Part shown: positions 8,801-18,077 of the stretch, one piece after another
Numbering within the stretch: the first letter of the stretch is position 1
How the letters are laid out: every line of letters starts with the position of its first letter
Assembly (NCBI GenBank): GCA_029567095.1
Contig: JAKQLP010000058.1
Span: forward strand, 1-38,976
Direction of reading: 5' to 3'
Source: a bacterium
GTDB lineage: Bacteria > Patescibacteriota > Dojkabacteria > B142 > OLB20
Length of the DNA: 38,976 bases
Notes under the pieces: generated by a model
Database searches by the model: none
What the model was told of the DNA's origin: nothing
The model's input: only the letters and a program-made list of their open reading frames with translations
Position numbers and translations under genes: made by a program

Positions 8801-9373
8801 TCAAGGGATATATACTTTGATCATTGATACGTCCTCTAAGGGTCTATCATTTTCATCCCTTTCAACATTGGCAATTGCCTCTACTATTTCATAGCCTTTA
8901 GTAACTTTACCAAACACAGGGTGCTTTGTATCAAGGAAATTATTATCTTCAACATTTATGAAGAATTGACTGCCTCCTGTATTAGGCCCAGCATTGGCCA
9001 TGGAAATGGTTCCTTTTAAGTTTTTATTGCTTTTTGTGAACTCATCAGCAATCTTATATCCCGGACCTCCCATGCCTGTCCCAGTAGGATCTCCTCCTTG
9101 TATCATGAATCCAGGAATAACTCTATGGAAAATAACACCATCATAGAAGCCTTGTTTAACTAACTTAACAAAATTTCCACCTGTTAGAGGCATAGTGCTT
9201 GTATAGATCTGCAATTCAATCTTGCCCATGCTGGTTTCCATTATTACTGTTGTATCAGTTGCAATAGTATTGTCTGTATTATTATCTGTTGTGCTCATGT
9301 TTGAGGGTTGATTAAAAAATATAGGTAATAGTAATAGGGCGATAATTAGAAATGGGGTGGTCTTTTTATTCAT
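8801..9373 (-). CDS. Secreted cyclophilin-type peptidyl-prolyl isomerase
   Basis: 190 residues. An N-terminal hydrophobic signal or anchor (about 7-22, PFLIIALLLLPIFF) is followed by a Thr/Asn/Asp-rich linker. A compact cyclophilin domain follows from about residue 43. Motifs include FHRVIPGFMIQGGDPTGTG, with the catalytic Arg in FHR, then GTISMANAGPNTGGSQFFI and the HPVFGKVTKGYEIV strand. Cyclophilins isomerise X-Pro bonds, and an exported one would assist folding of envelope proteins. It is the last gene of the long minus-strand chain and its start overlaps the DUF3179 gene by 8 bases. It may help fold the exported sortase, Fn3 and DUF3179 proteins encoded just upstream. Confidence 0.92.
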   Translation of the reverse strand: MNKKTTPFLIIALLLLPIFFNQPSNMSTTDNNTDNTIATDTTVIMETSMGKIELQIYTSTMPLTGGNFVKLVKQGFYDGVIFHRVIPGFMIQGGDPTGTGMGGPGYKIADEFTKSNKNLKGTISMANAGPNTGGSQFFINVEDNNFLDTKHPVFGKVTKGYEIVEAIANVERDENDRPLEDVSMIKVYIP

Positions 9374-10421
9374 TGCTTAATGGATCAATAGTTTTAGGAT
9401 AATTATCATACCAAACAAACCAATAGATTGGGAAGATTGGGTAAGATTTTGAACTTTGATCGATTAATTGAACTTGATTACCAAGTTTATTTAATGTAAA
9501 GATTTGACCGGAGACATTGAATTCAAAGGAGCCATCTGTTTTTAGATCAGTATGAAAGGGGACTTCATTGATTAAAAAGGCCCAAATCAGCTTTTTTGCT
9601 TCATATTCATTACTATAGAACTCAACATCTTCGATGACTTTATTATTACTCCTATACTCCTCAAATGGCTTAGAAGCATAATCTAATCTAAACCCTGTAT
9701 CATAATTCATATATTGAGCATCAGGGTAGGAAATCAACGCTTTAGATAAAGTGGAGATCTCAATTGTAGTAATAGGCTCTAGGTAAGCCCCAATGAGAGA
9801 TCCCACTAAAACATTGCCATCTAATTGTGACCAGAGTGATTCAGTTTTAGAATCAAATAAAAGGTCTACATTTTTATACAATAACCCTGACACACCAAAT
9901 ATTAATTCTTTACCATTCACTTCCCTTAAATAGACTGCATAATGTTCTGAAAGAGGAGAGTATGTAATCAGAAGTGGAGTAGTCCCGTACATATCGTTTA
10001 CGGCGATATGTTTTTCCAGGATTTGTCTTGGATAGACTCTTACTATTTCATTGTATTTAACTATTAGAACAGGATCATCAATTGGAGTACAAATTGAAAT
10101 ATCTTCTCCTTCACTGAATCTGGGATTTTCAACTGCAGGTATTTCATTTTTGGATAATGATGTCTGGAAAAGTTCTGTCTCGACATTAATAACACTTAAT
10201 TGCCTTACCGTTTTTAAGGTAGAAGTATCTAGTGTCAATACTTCTTCAGCTGGGGTCATAGCGCATAGAAAGGTATTATCTGTAGTTTTTCTGCTACCTT
10301 GATTTACAAAGGTAATTGCAAAAAAACCAATGGCCATAAAAAAGAATATGAGACTTATCTGCTCAAAATTCTTAGCCATCCGCTTATAACTGTTATTTAT
10401 TACCTGAAGAATATTAGCCAT
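9366..10421 (-). CDS. Membrane-anchored DUF3179 protein
   Basis: 351 residues. One membrane segment lies near residues 24-40, and the rest is extracytoplasmic. The DUF3179 family is recognised from PIDDPVLIVKYNEIVRVYPRQILEKH, with its PLLITYSPLS strand, GVSGLLYKNVDLLFDSKTES and LWSQLDGNVLVG motifs. The family's biochemical role is not established. The position where many members carry a Cys (YCPLC-like) reads TYSPLS here, so a metal or redox role through that Cys seems unlikely. It abuts the sortase gene with no gap and overlaps the cyclophilin gene, so all are probably co-transcribed and act at the cell surface. Confidence 0.75.
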   Translation of the reverse strand: MANILQVINNSYKRMAKNFEQISLIFFFMAIGFFAITFVNQGSRKTTDNTFLCAMTPAEEVLTLDTSTLKTVRQLSVINVETELFQTSLSKNEIPAVENPRFSEGEDISICTPIDDPVLIVKYNEIVRVYPRQILEKHIAVNDMYGTTPLLITYSPLSEHYAVYLREVNGKELIFGVSGLLYKNVDLLFDSKTESLWSQLDGNVLVGSLIGAYLEPITTIEISTLSKALISYPDAQYMNYDTGFRLDYASKPFEEYRSNNKVIEDVEFYSNEYEAKKLIWAFLINEVPFHTDLKTDGSFEFNVSGQIFTLNKLGNQVQLIDQSSKSYPIFPIYWFVWYDNYPKTIDPLSNE

Positions 10422-11084
10422 TTAGATTGAAACACTATCAATGAGTATAGCATCTACCAGTGTTCTTGAGTTTAAAGAGCCAGTGGGAGGGCCACAGTAT
10501 TGCATTCTAACCATGGATACAGGTGAAGCTCCTGTATAAAAACCTGTGGCTTCCGGTGAGACAACCTTAATAGCAGAAACTTCATAGGTATATTTCTTGC
10601 CTTGATAATAAATGATAACCTCATCATTTATATTCAATCTATCCATATATGTGAACCAGGCATTTTCATTTAAAGCATTTTGAGGATTGGATACTGCATG
10701 AGAGAAAAGATAAGTTATTCCGATCTGATCCGGATACGATGTGAATTTACCATGAGATATACCAGACTCCCAGGATTTCACATAAACATCTTGATAGCGA
10801 GGATCAACATCTTTAATGATCTTTTTAAACAGCTTTATTTTATCAATTCGCAAGTAGAATTGATTAGGATCTATTGTTGATTCATTGTATTCATCAAATT
10901 TCTTTTCTGCACGGCCTGTTGATATATCTGCTGTTGAGTAGTTCAGATAATCATAGTTCTCTTTAGAGGGAATGAAAGTATTGTAGAGATCTAATGCGTT
11001 AGAGCTATAGAAAAAGATATTTATACTGAAGTACAAAGCAACAGATATGGAAATGAATAGGGCAATTTTTAACAATGTTCTCAT
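10422..11084 (-). CDS. Sortase-family transpeptidase
   Basis: 220 residues. An N-terminal membrane anchor (about 5-28) is followed by an extracytoplasmic sortase domain. The catalytic triad is visible as His129 (LFSHAV), Cys197 (MQYCGPP) and Arg207 (LNSRTLVDA). Sortases cleave a sorting signal and join the protein to wall or pilin acceptors. The Gly-Pro-Pro after the Cys differs from classical class A sequences (TLxTC), so the class is unclear. The start is ATG 11084-11082; the frame also has a TTG two codons earlier. I see no LPxTG-type substrate in the window. It abuts the Fn3 and DUF3179 genes. Confidence 0.85.
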   Translation of the reverse strand: MRTLLKIALFISISVALYFSINIFFYSSNALDLYNTFIPSKENYDYLNYSTADISTGRAEKKFDEYNESTIDPNQFYLRIDKIKLFKKIIKDVDPRYQDVYVKSWESGISHGKFTSYPDQIGITYLFSHAVSNPQNALNENAWFTYMDRLNINDEVIIYYQGKKYTYEVSAIKVVSPEATGFYTGASPVSMVRMQYCGPPTGSLNSRTLVDAILIDSVSI

Positions 11085-11090
11085 TTGCAA

Positions 11091-11828
11091 TTATCTGCCT
11101 TCTACACCTGGTATTAAATCCAGTCCAGGCTCAGCTAAATATATATTGGGAATTTGTTTTTCCAAAGCCAGATCAAGTGTAAATCTCTTTTCAATTACTT
11201 CAGAATCAGAGCTTGTATAAACTTTAACCAAGACATCACAGTAAGTATTATGATTAAAGGAATTGCCATTATTATCCCTTAAATTAGCTAGATTAATTTT
11301 GTATCCACCATTCTCATTGATAATACTAACTGTTTGAGCTGAATTGATCCCATTATGAATAAGAGTTAAGTAAACAAGGCCTCCATTTTGGGGAGTATAG
11401 CCATCCATTGAAAAGACTTGTCCTATTAGCCAATGATTATCCTGATTTAAAGTGTCAGGATAAGTGTTAGTTGAGTAAGTCTGTGTGAAAAGGTTGCCAT
11501 TACTTAGGAGTTGAAATTCGTAATTTGAATTTGGATCAAGATTAACAATATTCAATTCATGATATTTCGTATCCTCTGGTTCAGTGTAGGGCTCCAAAGA
11601 TCCAGATAATCTTAGCATTCCAGTAGTTGGTTTTTCTGTATACCAACTCACTTTAAAGCTTTCTCCGTTTATATTGGAGATCACAACGTTTTGGGGCTCA
11701 TCACTAAGAAAAGCTTCAATTGTAAAATCCAGATTACCATTCTTTAATATATATACAGTTAAGGGAAGGGAGATCGCTACAAGAGCTAAGCTAAAAAAAT
11801 TGAAAAGTTTTTGGAATCTTGTTTGCAT
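11091..11828 (-). CDS. Membrane-anchored fibronectin type III-like surface protein
   Basis: 245 residues. One N-terminal membrane segment (about 8-28) is followed by an Fn3-like beta domain at about 45-120. Its typical strands read NVVISNINGESFKVSWYTEK and HELNIVNLDPNSNYEFQLLS. A second beta-rich domain at about 125-230 resembles a carboxypeptidase-regulatory or similar Ig-like fold (VYLTLIHNGINSAQTVSII). The protein is probably displayed outside the membrane for adhesion or scaffolding. It sits directly upstream of the sortase gene in the same transcript but has no obvious sorting signal at its C-terminus (IYLAEPGLDLIPGVEGR). Function is inferred from fold only. Confidence 0.7.
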   Translation of the reverse strand: MQTRFQKLFNFFSLALVAISLPLTVYILKNGNLDFTIEAFLSDEPQNVVISNINGESFKVSWYTEKPTTGMLRLSGSLEPYTEPEDTKYHELNIVNLDPNSNYEFQLLSNGNLFTQTYSTNTYPDTLNQDNHWLIGQVFSMDGYTPQNGGLVYLTLIHNGINSAQTVSIINENGGYKINLANLRDNNGNSFNHNTYCDVLVKVYTSSDSEVIEKRFTLDLALEKQIPNIYLAEPGLDLIPGVEGR

Positions 11829-11834
11829 AATAAA

Positions 11835-12611
11835 TTATGGTAAGAATATTTTTTTTAAATGATCCGGGAAAGCACTGACTTCCTCGGGAAAGATTGATGT
11901 TATTTCGTAAATCAAAGCCAACGGATCTGGGAACAACTTCTTATCCTTTAATGATTTTATTAAGCTATCCTTACCATTATCATTCAGATCATTAATGATC
12001 GTTTCAGTCTTTTTATCGATCCCTTCCCAATCATTTAAAGTAAGATCAGTAAAAGGGCCCCAATTTTTCAAATTACGATAAACCTCTTTTAGCTCTAATT
12101 CTAATCCCATATTTGAGTTATCAAAGACAAGATTATGTTTTTGATTGATTGTATCAGTATTAAAATATTCAACGCCCCACAGCTGTTTATATTGCTTTTC
12201 AAGAACTTTATCTCTCTCATCTAGAAATTCCATCTCCAGTTTTGATGCCATTCTTTCTTTTCTGGTATTTAAAGGAGGTGATAGAAATATTGAAAAGACT
12301 TTTGGGTGTTTACCAATCCTAAAGGCTGTAATATCACTATCTAGAATTAAATTGCTTTCATTTAAAAGTTTGAAATCAGAAAATTGATCAATGGTTTTAC
12401 CGACAATCTCTTCAATATATTCATCAAATTGAGGTCTATTTATACCTTTATCACTAAAACCCATCTTAGTGCCTAAAAAGCGATAAATACTGCCAATATA
12501 TATACATTCTCTTTCAAATACATTAGCTAGTATTAAAGCAAGAGTAGTTGCACCACTGCCGGGCCAACCACTTATTGAAAAATTTATTTTTTTAATACTA
12601 TCTTGATCCAT
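11835..12611 (-). CDS. Cytidylate-kinase-like P-loop kinase
   Basis: 258 residues. The P-loop GWPGSGATT at about residues 16-24 opens a nucleotide-kinase fold. IYRFLGTKMGF follows the pattern of the NMP-binding region, and the arginine-containing LID-like segment is RKERMASKLEMEFLDERDK. It most resembles the bacterial cytidylate kinase-like family (CMP/dCMP or AMP as acceptor). A C-terminal half of about 110 residues has no family I recognise and may bind a partner. The likely start is ATG 12611-12609; a TTG lies just before. It overlaps recO by 14 bases. A dCTP-supply role next to ribonucleotide reductase genes would make sense but is inference. Confidence 0.6.
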   Translation of the reverse strand: MDQDSIKKINFSISGWPGSGATTLALILANVFERECIYIGSIYRFLGTKMGFSDKGINRPQFDEYIEEIVGKTIDQFSDFKLLNESNLILDSDITAFRIGKHPKVFSIFLSPPLNTRKERMASKLEMEFLDERDKVLEKQYKQLWGVEYFNTDTINQKHNLVFDNSNMGLELELKEVYRNLKNWGPFTDLTLNDWEGIDKKTETIINDLNDNGKDSLIKSLKDKKLFPDPLALIYEITSIFPEEVSAFPDHLKKIFLP

Positions 12612-13362
12612 CAAGGTTCAACATATTAAAAGAAATGATTTTCTTTTCTAAAATATTTTGCAGCCAAGTATTTTGAATACTTAATAGTAATTTCCATTCA
12701 TCATTACCTAAAGCAATCCCTTGAATATCTTGAGCTGTTATTTTTAATAAATATTTCTGCACCTTCAATATATTATCCTTTATGAGAAAAGTATTATCAA
12801 GCTCATCCATATGTTGCTCACACATATATCCTACACCTTCAGAAGTGATTGCCCTCCTTTTTTCATTGGCAAGTAATTTTCTGGAACATAGTGCACATTC
12901 ATCAAGTGGCGGTGTATAACCAAAACTATTAAGAACAAGGAGTTGATAATAGGCAAGGGCAGGGGGTATTAAATCAATATTTGAGTCAAGTAATTGAATA
13001 ACATCCACCGTCTCATTAAAAAAGGAAGACAGAGGCATTTCAGGCTGAATAAATAAACTTATCAGCTCCAGAAGATATAGAAGGAGGGGGATACCTCTAA
13101 TTGAGCTTTTAAGATTGCTAAGATCATCAATAAGCTTAACTTCCAGTAGTAGATCGATGTCGCTTTTACCTTTATAGTAGCTGATCTGGATGATATTTCC
13201 TCCATCTAGACTGGGCGCCAATTTACTTAAACTTTTTCCTGCACCTTTGACATTGAGAGTTAATTTGCCTCGCTCAGGGCTAAACATGAATAGAAGTTTG
13301 TTAGCATCTTTAGCCTGCTTTAAATTCAATACAATTCCGATATCATTTAGATTCCTTTGCAT
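12598..13362 (-). CDS. recO: DNA repair protein RecO
   Basis: 254 residues. The N-terminal OB-fold domain (about 1-80) contains DIGIVLNLKQAKDANKLLFMFSPERGKL. A helical domain follows, with a Zn-binding cysteine set at about 156-185 (CALCSRKL, then EGVGYMCEQH). RecO anneals single strands and loads RecA together with RecR at gaps. Length is normal for the family. It overlaps the upstream nucleotidyltransferase by 20 bases and the downstream kinase by 14. Together with RecX, SSB, MutS and Mfd it shows that the cell keeps a reasonable repair set. Confidence 0.9.
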   Translation of the reverse strand: MQRNLNDIGIVLNLKQAKDANKLLFMFSPERGKLTLNVKGAGKSLSKLAPSLDGGNIIQISYYKGKSDIDLLLEVKLIDDLSNLKSSIRGIPLLLYLLELISLFIQPEMPLSSFFNETVDVIQLLDSNIDLIPPALAYYQLLVLNSFGYTPPLDECALCSRKLLANEKRRAITSEGVGYMCEQHMDELDNTFLIKDNILKVQKYLLKITAQDIQGIALGNDEWKLLLSIQNTWLQNILEKKIISFNMLNLDGSR

Positions 13363-13819
13363 CTTTTTTAATGCGCTCTATTATGGAAGTAGTTGATACT
13401 TCATTATACTGTTTTAATTCAACAAGCTTAAAACCATTATTACGCGCTATCTCCATTTTATTATCTAATCCAGGATCTTTAGGTGTGACAAACAGATTAA
13501 CTAGATTGATCTTCCCGACAAAATCCCTTATTTCTTCCCAAGAGTTTTCCCATGGTAATAGATAATCAATATAGCTTATTGCACTAAGGATTGTTAACCG
13601 GTCCTGCAATGAATAAATAGGCCGATCACTTCCTTTTCTTGCAGCAATTGCTATGTCGTCTAAGACAATAACTAATAGGGGTATTTGTGGAGAGTGTGCT
13701 TTGGCTTGTTTAAGAAAGTCAATATGACCAGCATGAACAAGATCAAATGATCCAGTCACTAAATTAACCTCCTGATTCTTGAACAGAACCAAAGCCTCAT
13801 CTCTTTTTATTATCCGCAT
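13343..13819 (-). CDS. Cytidylyltransferase-like nucleotidyltransferase (RfaE C-terminal type)
   Basis: 158 residues from the preferred ATG at 13819-13817 (MRIIKRDEALVLF); the frame is open 11 codons further upstream. The nucleotidyltransferase signature GSFDLVHAGHIDFLKQA carries the HxGH motif. A second motif region appears at ARKGSDRPIYSLQDRLTIL, and STTSIIERI closes the fold as in RfaE/HldE C-terminal domains. These enzymes join a nucleotide to a phosphorylated sugar or polyol, such as ADP-heptose, CDP-glycerol or FAD-type reactions. The exact substrate is unclear. It overlaps the stop of the double RNR gene by 10 bases. The envelope glycosyltransferases elsewhere in the window could use its product. 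Confidence 0.75.
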   Translation of the reverse strand: MRIIKRDEALVLFKNQEVNLVTGSFDLVHAGHIDFLKQAKAHSPQIPLLVIVLDDIAIAARKGSDRPIYSLQDRLTILSAISYIDYLLPWENSWEEIRDFVGKINLVNLFVTPKDPGLDNKMEIARNNGFKLVELKQYNEVSTTSIIERIKKDAKESK

Positions 13820-16800
13820 TTTGAATAACCACAGGACCGGCAAAGTATACAACCCTCTGCATATTCTAGATCACTTCCACATTCTGGACATTCGAACAAA
13901 TCTCCAAATTCATTGGTCTTTGAATATTTGTCCTTAGATTCATCCTTAACTTCTTCAACAATAGGCATAACTTCCTCAACAATAACAGGTTCTTTACTTA
14001 ACTCAGGCTTAGGCTCATTTTTAGGACCTTCGGGTAATAGTTTGATTTGCTGTTCTACTAGTTCTAAGTGTTTTTTTAAGATCTTGGCAACAGCATCAGG
14101 TACTGAGTAGACGATCATACCTTTGTTCAAAGTCGGGGTAGATGTTCTTATGCCTTGTAATTGTTTAACTATCATTATGGGCATTATGCCTGAGCGCAGG
14201 GACATGGAGATAAGTCTACCGAGTGCTTCAGTATATCCAGCTGAAAAACTTCCACTTTTGCCTAAATTTAAAAAAACTTCAAAAATCCCTTTATCATCTG
14301 AATTAATGGTGACATAAAGATCTCCCTGCTCGGTTTTTACCTCATAGGTCTTACCACTTGTGAATTCACCTCTATGTCTGGGCTCCAGTGTGTTACGAGG
14401 CATAGCGATGCTAACTTGTTCCTCTTTTTTCTTTACATCTTTGGCAGTACCTACCTGTAAGGCCGGATCCTTGCTACCATCTCTAAATATTGTAATTCCT
14501 TTGCATTTGAGATCATATGCAAGAGTATAGATCCTCGCAATATCCTGCCAAGTAGCAGTATTAGGAAGATTTATCGTTTTACTAACAGCGCTATCGATAT
14601 ATTTTTGGAAAGCAGCTTGAATCCGAACGTGATCTTCAGGATCTATCTCATGGGTAGTTTGGAACACATCAACGATAGATGTGGGGATTTTAAAATCAGA
14701 TGCTAATTCATTTAAATGCTTTCCTGCTGAAATATTATGCAAGAACTTATCATTGTAAAAGCCATAAGATTTACTTACTTGCTCGATCAAGGGATCGATC
14801 ACCTCCTGATCAGCTCCACCCATACTGTTCTTCCTTCTATAGCCCAAAGCAAAAATAGGTTCAATTCCTGGATTACAATTGGCAACTATAGAAATTGTTC
14901 CAGTTGGCGCAATAGTTGTAACTCTGGTATTTCTCATGAACTTCTTGCCCTGAGTTGCCCAAGTTGACTTTTTAAATTCTGGGAAATTACCTTTTTCCTT
15001 ACCCAACTCTTCAGAAGCTTCGTGAGCCTTTTTCTGAATGAATTTCATAACTTCTTCAGCTACAATGATCGACTCCTCGCTTCCATAGCGAATACCCAAT
15101 TTAATTAGCAGATCAGCAAATCCCATTATGCCTACACCAACATTTCTAGTTCTTTTGGTCATATCTTCAATCTCTTTTATAGGGTAATGGTTTATTTCAA
15201 TAATATCATCTAGAAAGCGAACTGCTACTTTAGTAATCTTAGCCATTTCCTCCCAATCAATACTATTCAATCTCGCGCTTACTTCCTTGCTCATTAATTC
15301 AGGATCTGCAATTAAAGGAAATCCTTTAACGAATTTACTTAAATTAATATGTCCAAGATTGCAGGTCTCAAAGGGAATCAATGGCTGTTCACCGCAAGGA
15401 TTTGTGGCATCCATTGTGCCAAGAGCAGGTGTAGTGTTTCCTTTCTCAGCAGTATCCAGAAAATACATCCCAGGATCACCACTGGTCCAGGCATGTTTTG
15501 CTATCTTCTCAAATAATTCTCTTGCTTTTACCGTCTTGTAGACATGCCCATCATGAGGGTCGATCAGATCCCAATCATTATCGGCTTTGACAGCTTTCAT
15601 AAATCTATCAGTAGCACCAACTGAGATATTGTAATGAGTTATAGAGGTTAGATCATCTTTAGAATTAATGAATTCTTCAATATTTGGGTGATCAGCATTT
15701 AAAATTGCCATAGATCCTAATCCTCTCCCACCTCTTCCTCTAATAGTATCCTGAGCCCGATTATACATTTTTAGATACTCTACAGGACCTGCGGCAAATT
15801 CTCCTGTTGTGCTCACTTTAGAAAAAGAAGACCTGATTTTACTGAAATTAAAACCAGTACCCACACCTCTTCTTAGACATTGAATATTCCAATTTAGACT
15901 TTGGAATATGGAATCAATAGAATCATTAATGGGAAGCACTAGACATTTTGAAAGTATAGTATCCTTACCCATACCCGCCCAGATCAAAGTACCACCGCAA
16001 TAAAATTGGCCGTTGTTCATTGCTTGAAAAAAGATCTCGGAATATTTCTCTCTTTCTTCAGCTTTTTCAGCACTGGCAATATATGCTGCAATTCTACGCC
16101 ATAGTTCTTCAGGCGTTTCCACAACTTTACCATTATCAGATTTATTCAAAGCTCTTTTAGCTAACACTTCCAGAGCATTAGGAGTCAATTCATGTTTGAT
16201 TACCATATTTTCGTCATTTTTTTCAGGTTTGGATTCGATATTTTTTAATACTTGATCAGTTTTAGAACCATCTCGATAAATAGTGATGCCCTTGCATCCG
16301 TTTTCCCAAGCTTGAATATAGGCACTGTAAACATCACTGATCTCACTGTTTTGAGATAGATTAATGGTCTTACTTACAGCAGCGTCAACGCTTTTTTGAG
16401 CAGCAGCTTGCATTTTTACATGCCATACTGGGTCGATCTGATGAGTTGTTACGAATATTTTATATGCTTGTTCAGGTAAACCTTTTATTCCATCTAACGA
16501 CCCTTTATTCTTAGCAATTTTCTGCATCACTTCATCACTATAGAAACCATGTTTTTTAGCGAATTGTTCGAATTGTTTATCAATATACAGCAGGTCTTGT
16601 TTATTGACCTTACCCTCATCCTGATAAAAGCTTGATCTTTTATATACTAAGGAGAATATCGGCTCAATTCCACTACTCACATCAGCAACCAAACTAATCG
16701 TTCCTGTAGGAGCAATTGAGGTCATAGTAGCATTCCTGACCTTTAATCCTTTTTTATCCCAGATACTGCCTTTAAATCCTGGAAATACACCACGCTCCTT

Positions 16801-18060
16801 GGCAAGTTCGATCGACTCTTTTATTGATTCGTCCTCAATAAACTTCATGATCTTAGCCATCAATTTAACTGCGTCCTCGCTATCATAAGCTATTCCTAAT
16901 TTAAAAAGCATTGAACCAAAACCCATAACACCTAACCCTAATTTCCTAGTGCTTCTCACTTCATCATTGATCTTTTGAAGAGGGAACCTACTAAGATCGA
17001 TCATATTCTCAAGCAGATGGATCCCTTTCCTAATAGATTCAGATAATAGCTCCCAATCCAATTCCACTTTATTATTCACCTCCCTAACATGAGAGGGTAA
17101 TACTACAGAGCCCAGATTACATGATTCATATGCTCGCAAAGGCTCTTCACCACAAGGATTAGTGGCTTCTATTATTCCAAGTTCCGGTGTAGGATTGGCT
17201 TTCTGAGCCGTGTCTAAGAAAAATAGACCAGGATCAGCTGATTCCCAGGCTAGTTTACATATTTCATTGAATATCTTTCTAGCCGATAATGTTTTAACAA
17301 CTTCTTTAGTACGGGGATTAATTAGATCATAATCTTCATCATTTCTGACCTTGTTCATAAAGTCATCTGTTATTCCTACGCTGATATTAAAATTCCTGAT
17401 TGTCTTATCTTGTTTTTTAAGATTGATAAATTCAATGATATCCGGATGATTTACATTAAGTATGGCCATATTGCCGCCACCTCTTTTTTTACCTTGTAGT
17501 ATCTGATCAAATGCCTGGGAGAAAGTCTTAATAAAGTGAATAGGACCGGCAGCAACGTTGGGAGTACCACCTACTGAATCTCCTTTGGGCCTAATTGCTG
17601 AAAAATTAAAACCAGTACCGCCATTGTTCTTCTGAACAAGTGCGGCTTCTTTCATGACTTGAAAGATCGATTCCAAACTGTCCTCGATAGGCAAGACAAA
17701 ACATGAAGAAAGCTGTCCCGTCCCGTCAATGTTATTTCCTGCCTCATAAAGTACTCTGGAGCCTGGTAAAAAACGATTAGCAGCCATGACGTTATAGAAT
17801 TCCTTAGCAAGTTTCAAAACAGCTTTTGTTTTTCTAGGAAGCGCGCCTTTAACATATTTAGCATCAATGGCAGCTATTGTTGAGGCTACCCTCCAGAACA
17901 TCTGTTTAGGAGTTTCGATCACATTAGAATTTTCATCTTTAAGCAGATGCCTTTTCTTCATGATCTCCAAGGAATTTCCAGAAAAATTGGGCTCAATCAG
18001 TTCTGAGGGTATATCCTTAAGTTCTATTAAATTATCATTTCTATTATTCATTGCTGCCAT
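13810..18060 (-). CDS. nrdJ: Fused two-module class II (B12-dependent) ribonucleotide reductase
   Basis: 1416 residues, against about 700-850 for most NrdJ proteins, because two full catalytic barrels are joined. Module 1 (about 30-605) has C120, then N301-P-C303-G-E305 with partner C314, and the APTGT loop at 450-454. Module 2 (about 625-1200) has C706, N887-P-C889-G-E891 with C900, and APTGT at 1051-1055. The middle Cys of each set is the expected thiyl-radical site and the outer pair the redox cysteines. A TSCPD-type domain (about 1235-1335) follows, then an acidic linker, then a Cys-rich tail from C1391 (CPEC, CILC, CRSC, SKCG). The enzyme makes deoxyribonucleotides in the cytoplasm using adenosylcobalamin. 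It starts 17 bases after a third RNR module gene. Confidence 0.93.
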   Translation of the reverse strand: MAAMNNRNDNLIELKDIPSELIEPNFSGNSLEIMKKRHLLKDENSNVIETPKQMFWRVASTIAAIDAKYVKGALPRKTKAVLKLAKEFYNVMAANRFLPGSRVLYEAGNNIDGTGQLSSCFVLPIEDSLESIFQVMKEAALVQKNNGGTGFNFSAIRPKGDSVGGTPNVAAGPIHFIKTFSQAFDQILQGKKRGGGNMAILNVNHPDIIEFINLKKQDKTIRNFNISVGITDDFMNKVRNDEDYDLINPRTKEVVKTLSARKIFNEICKLAWESADPGLFFLDTAQKANPTPELGIIEATNPCGEEPLRAYESCNLGSVVLPSHVREVNNKVELDWELLSESIRKGIHLLENMIDLSRFPLQKINDEVRSTRKLGLGVMGFGSMLFKLGIAYDSEDAVKLMAKIMKFIEDESIKESIELAKERGVFPGFKGSIWDKKGLKVRNATMTSIAPTGTISLVADVSSGIEPIFSLVYKRSSFYQDEGKVNKQDLLYIDKQFEQFAKKHGFYSDEVMQKIAKNKGSLDGIKGLPEQAYKIFVTTHQIDPVWHVKMQAAAQKSVDAAVSKTINLSQNSEISDVYSAYIQAWENGCKGITIYRDGSKTDQVLKNIESKPEKNDENMVIKHELTPNALEVLAKRALNKSDNGKVVETPEELWRRIAAYIASAEKAEEREKYSEIFFQAMNNGQFYCGGTLIWAGMGKDTILSKCLVLPINDSIDSIFQSLNWNIQCLRRGVGTGFNFSKIRSSFSKVSTTGEFAAGPVEYLKMYNRAQDTIRGRGGRGLGSMAILNADHPNIEEFINSKDDLTSITHYNISVGATDRFMKAVKADNDWDLIDPHDGHVYKTVKARELFEKIAKHAWTSGDPGMYFLDTAEKGNTTPALGTMDATNPCGEQPLIPFETCNLGHINLSKFVKGFPLIADPELMSKEVSARLNSIDWEEMAKITKVAVRFLDDIIEINHYPIKEIEDMTKRTRNVGVGIMGFADLLIKLGIRYGSEESIIVAEEVMKFIQKKAHEASEELGKEKGNFPEFKKSTWATQGKKFMRNTRVTTIAPTGTISIVANCNPGIEPIFALGYRRKNSMGGADQEVIDPLIEQVSKSYGFYNDKFLHNISAGKHLNELASDFKIPTSIVDVFQTTHEIDPEDHVRIQAAFQKYIDSAVSKTINLPNTATWQDIARIYTLAYDLKCKGITIFRDGSKDPALQVGTAKDVKKKEEQVSIAMPRNTLEPRHRGEFTSGKTYEVKTEQGDLYVTINSDDKGIFEVFLNLGKSGSFSAGYTEALGRLISMSLRSGIMPIMIVKQLQGIRTSTPTLNKGMIVYSVPDAVAKILKKHLELVEQQIKLLPEGPKNEPKPELSKEPVIVEEVMPIVEEVKDESKDKYSKTNEFGDLFECPECGSDLEYAEGCILCRSCGYSKCG

Positions 18061-18077
18061 GCTAATAGTTTTAAAAA

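Noticed and set aside
15287-15541. Plus-strand open frames inside the fused RNR gene (also 13913-14110 and 14737-14967)
   Set aside because: They are complements of a conserved coding region and have no start signals or recognisable sequence.
13810-18060. An intein or homing endonuclease as the cause of the 1416-residue RNR length
   Set aside because: The extra length is fully explained by a second RNR module with its own active-site motifs. No intein splice motifs were seen.
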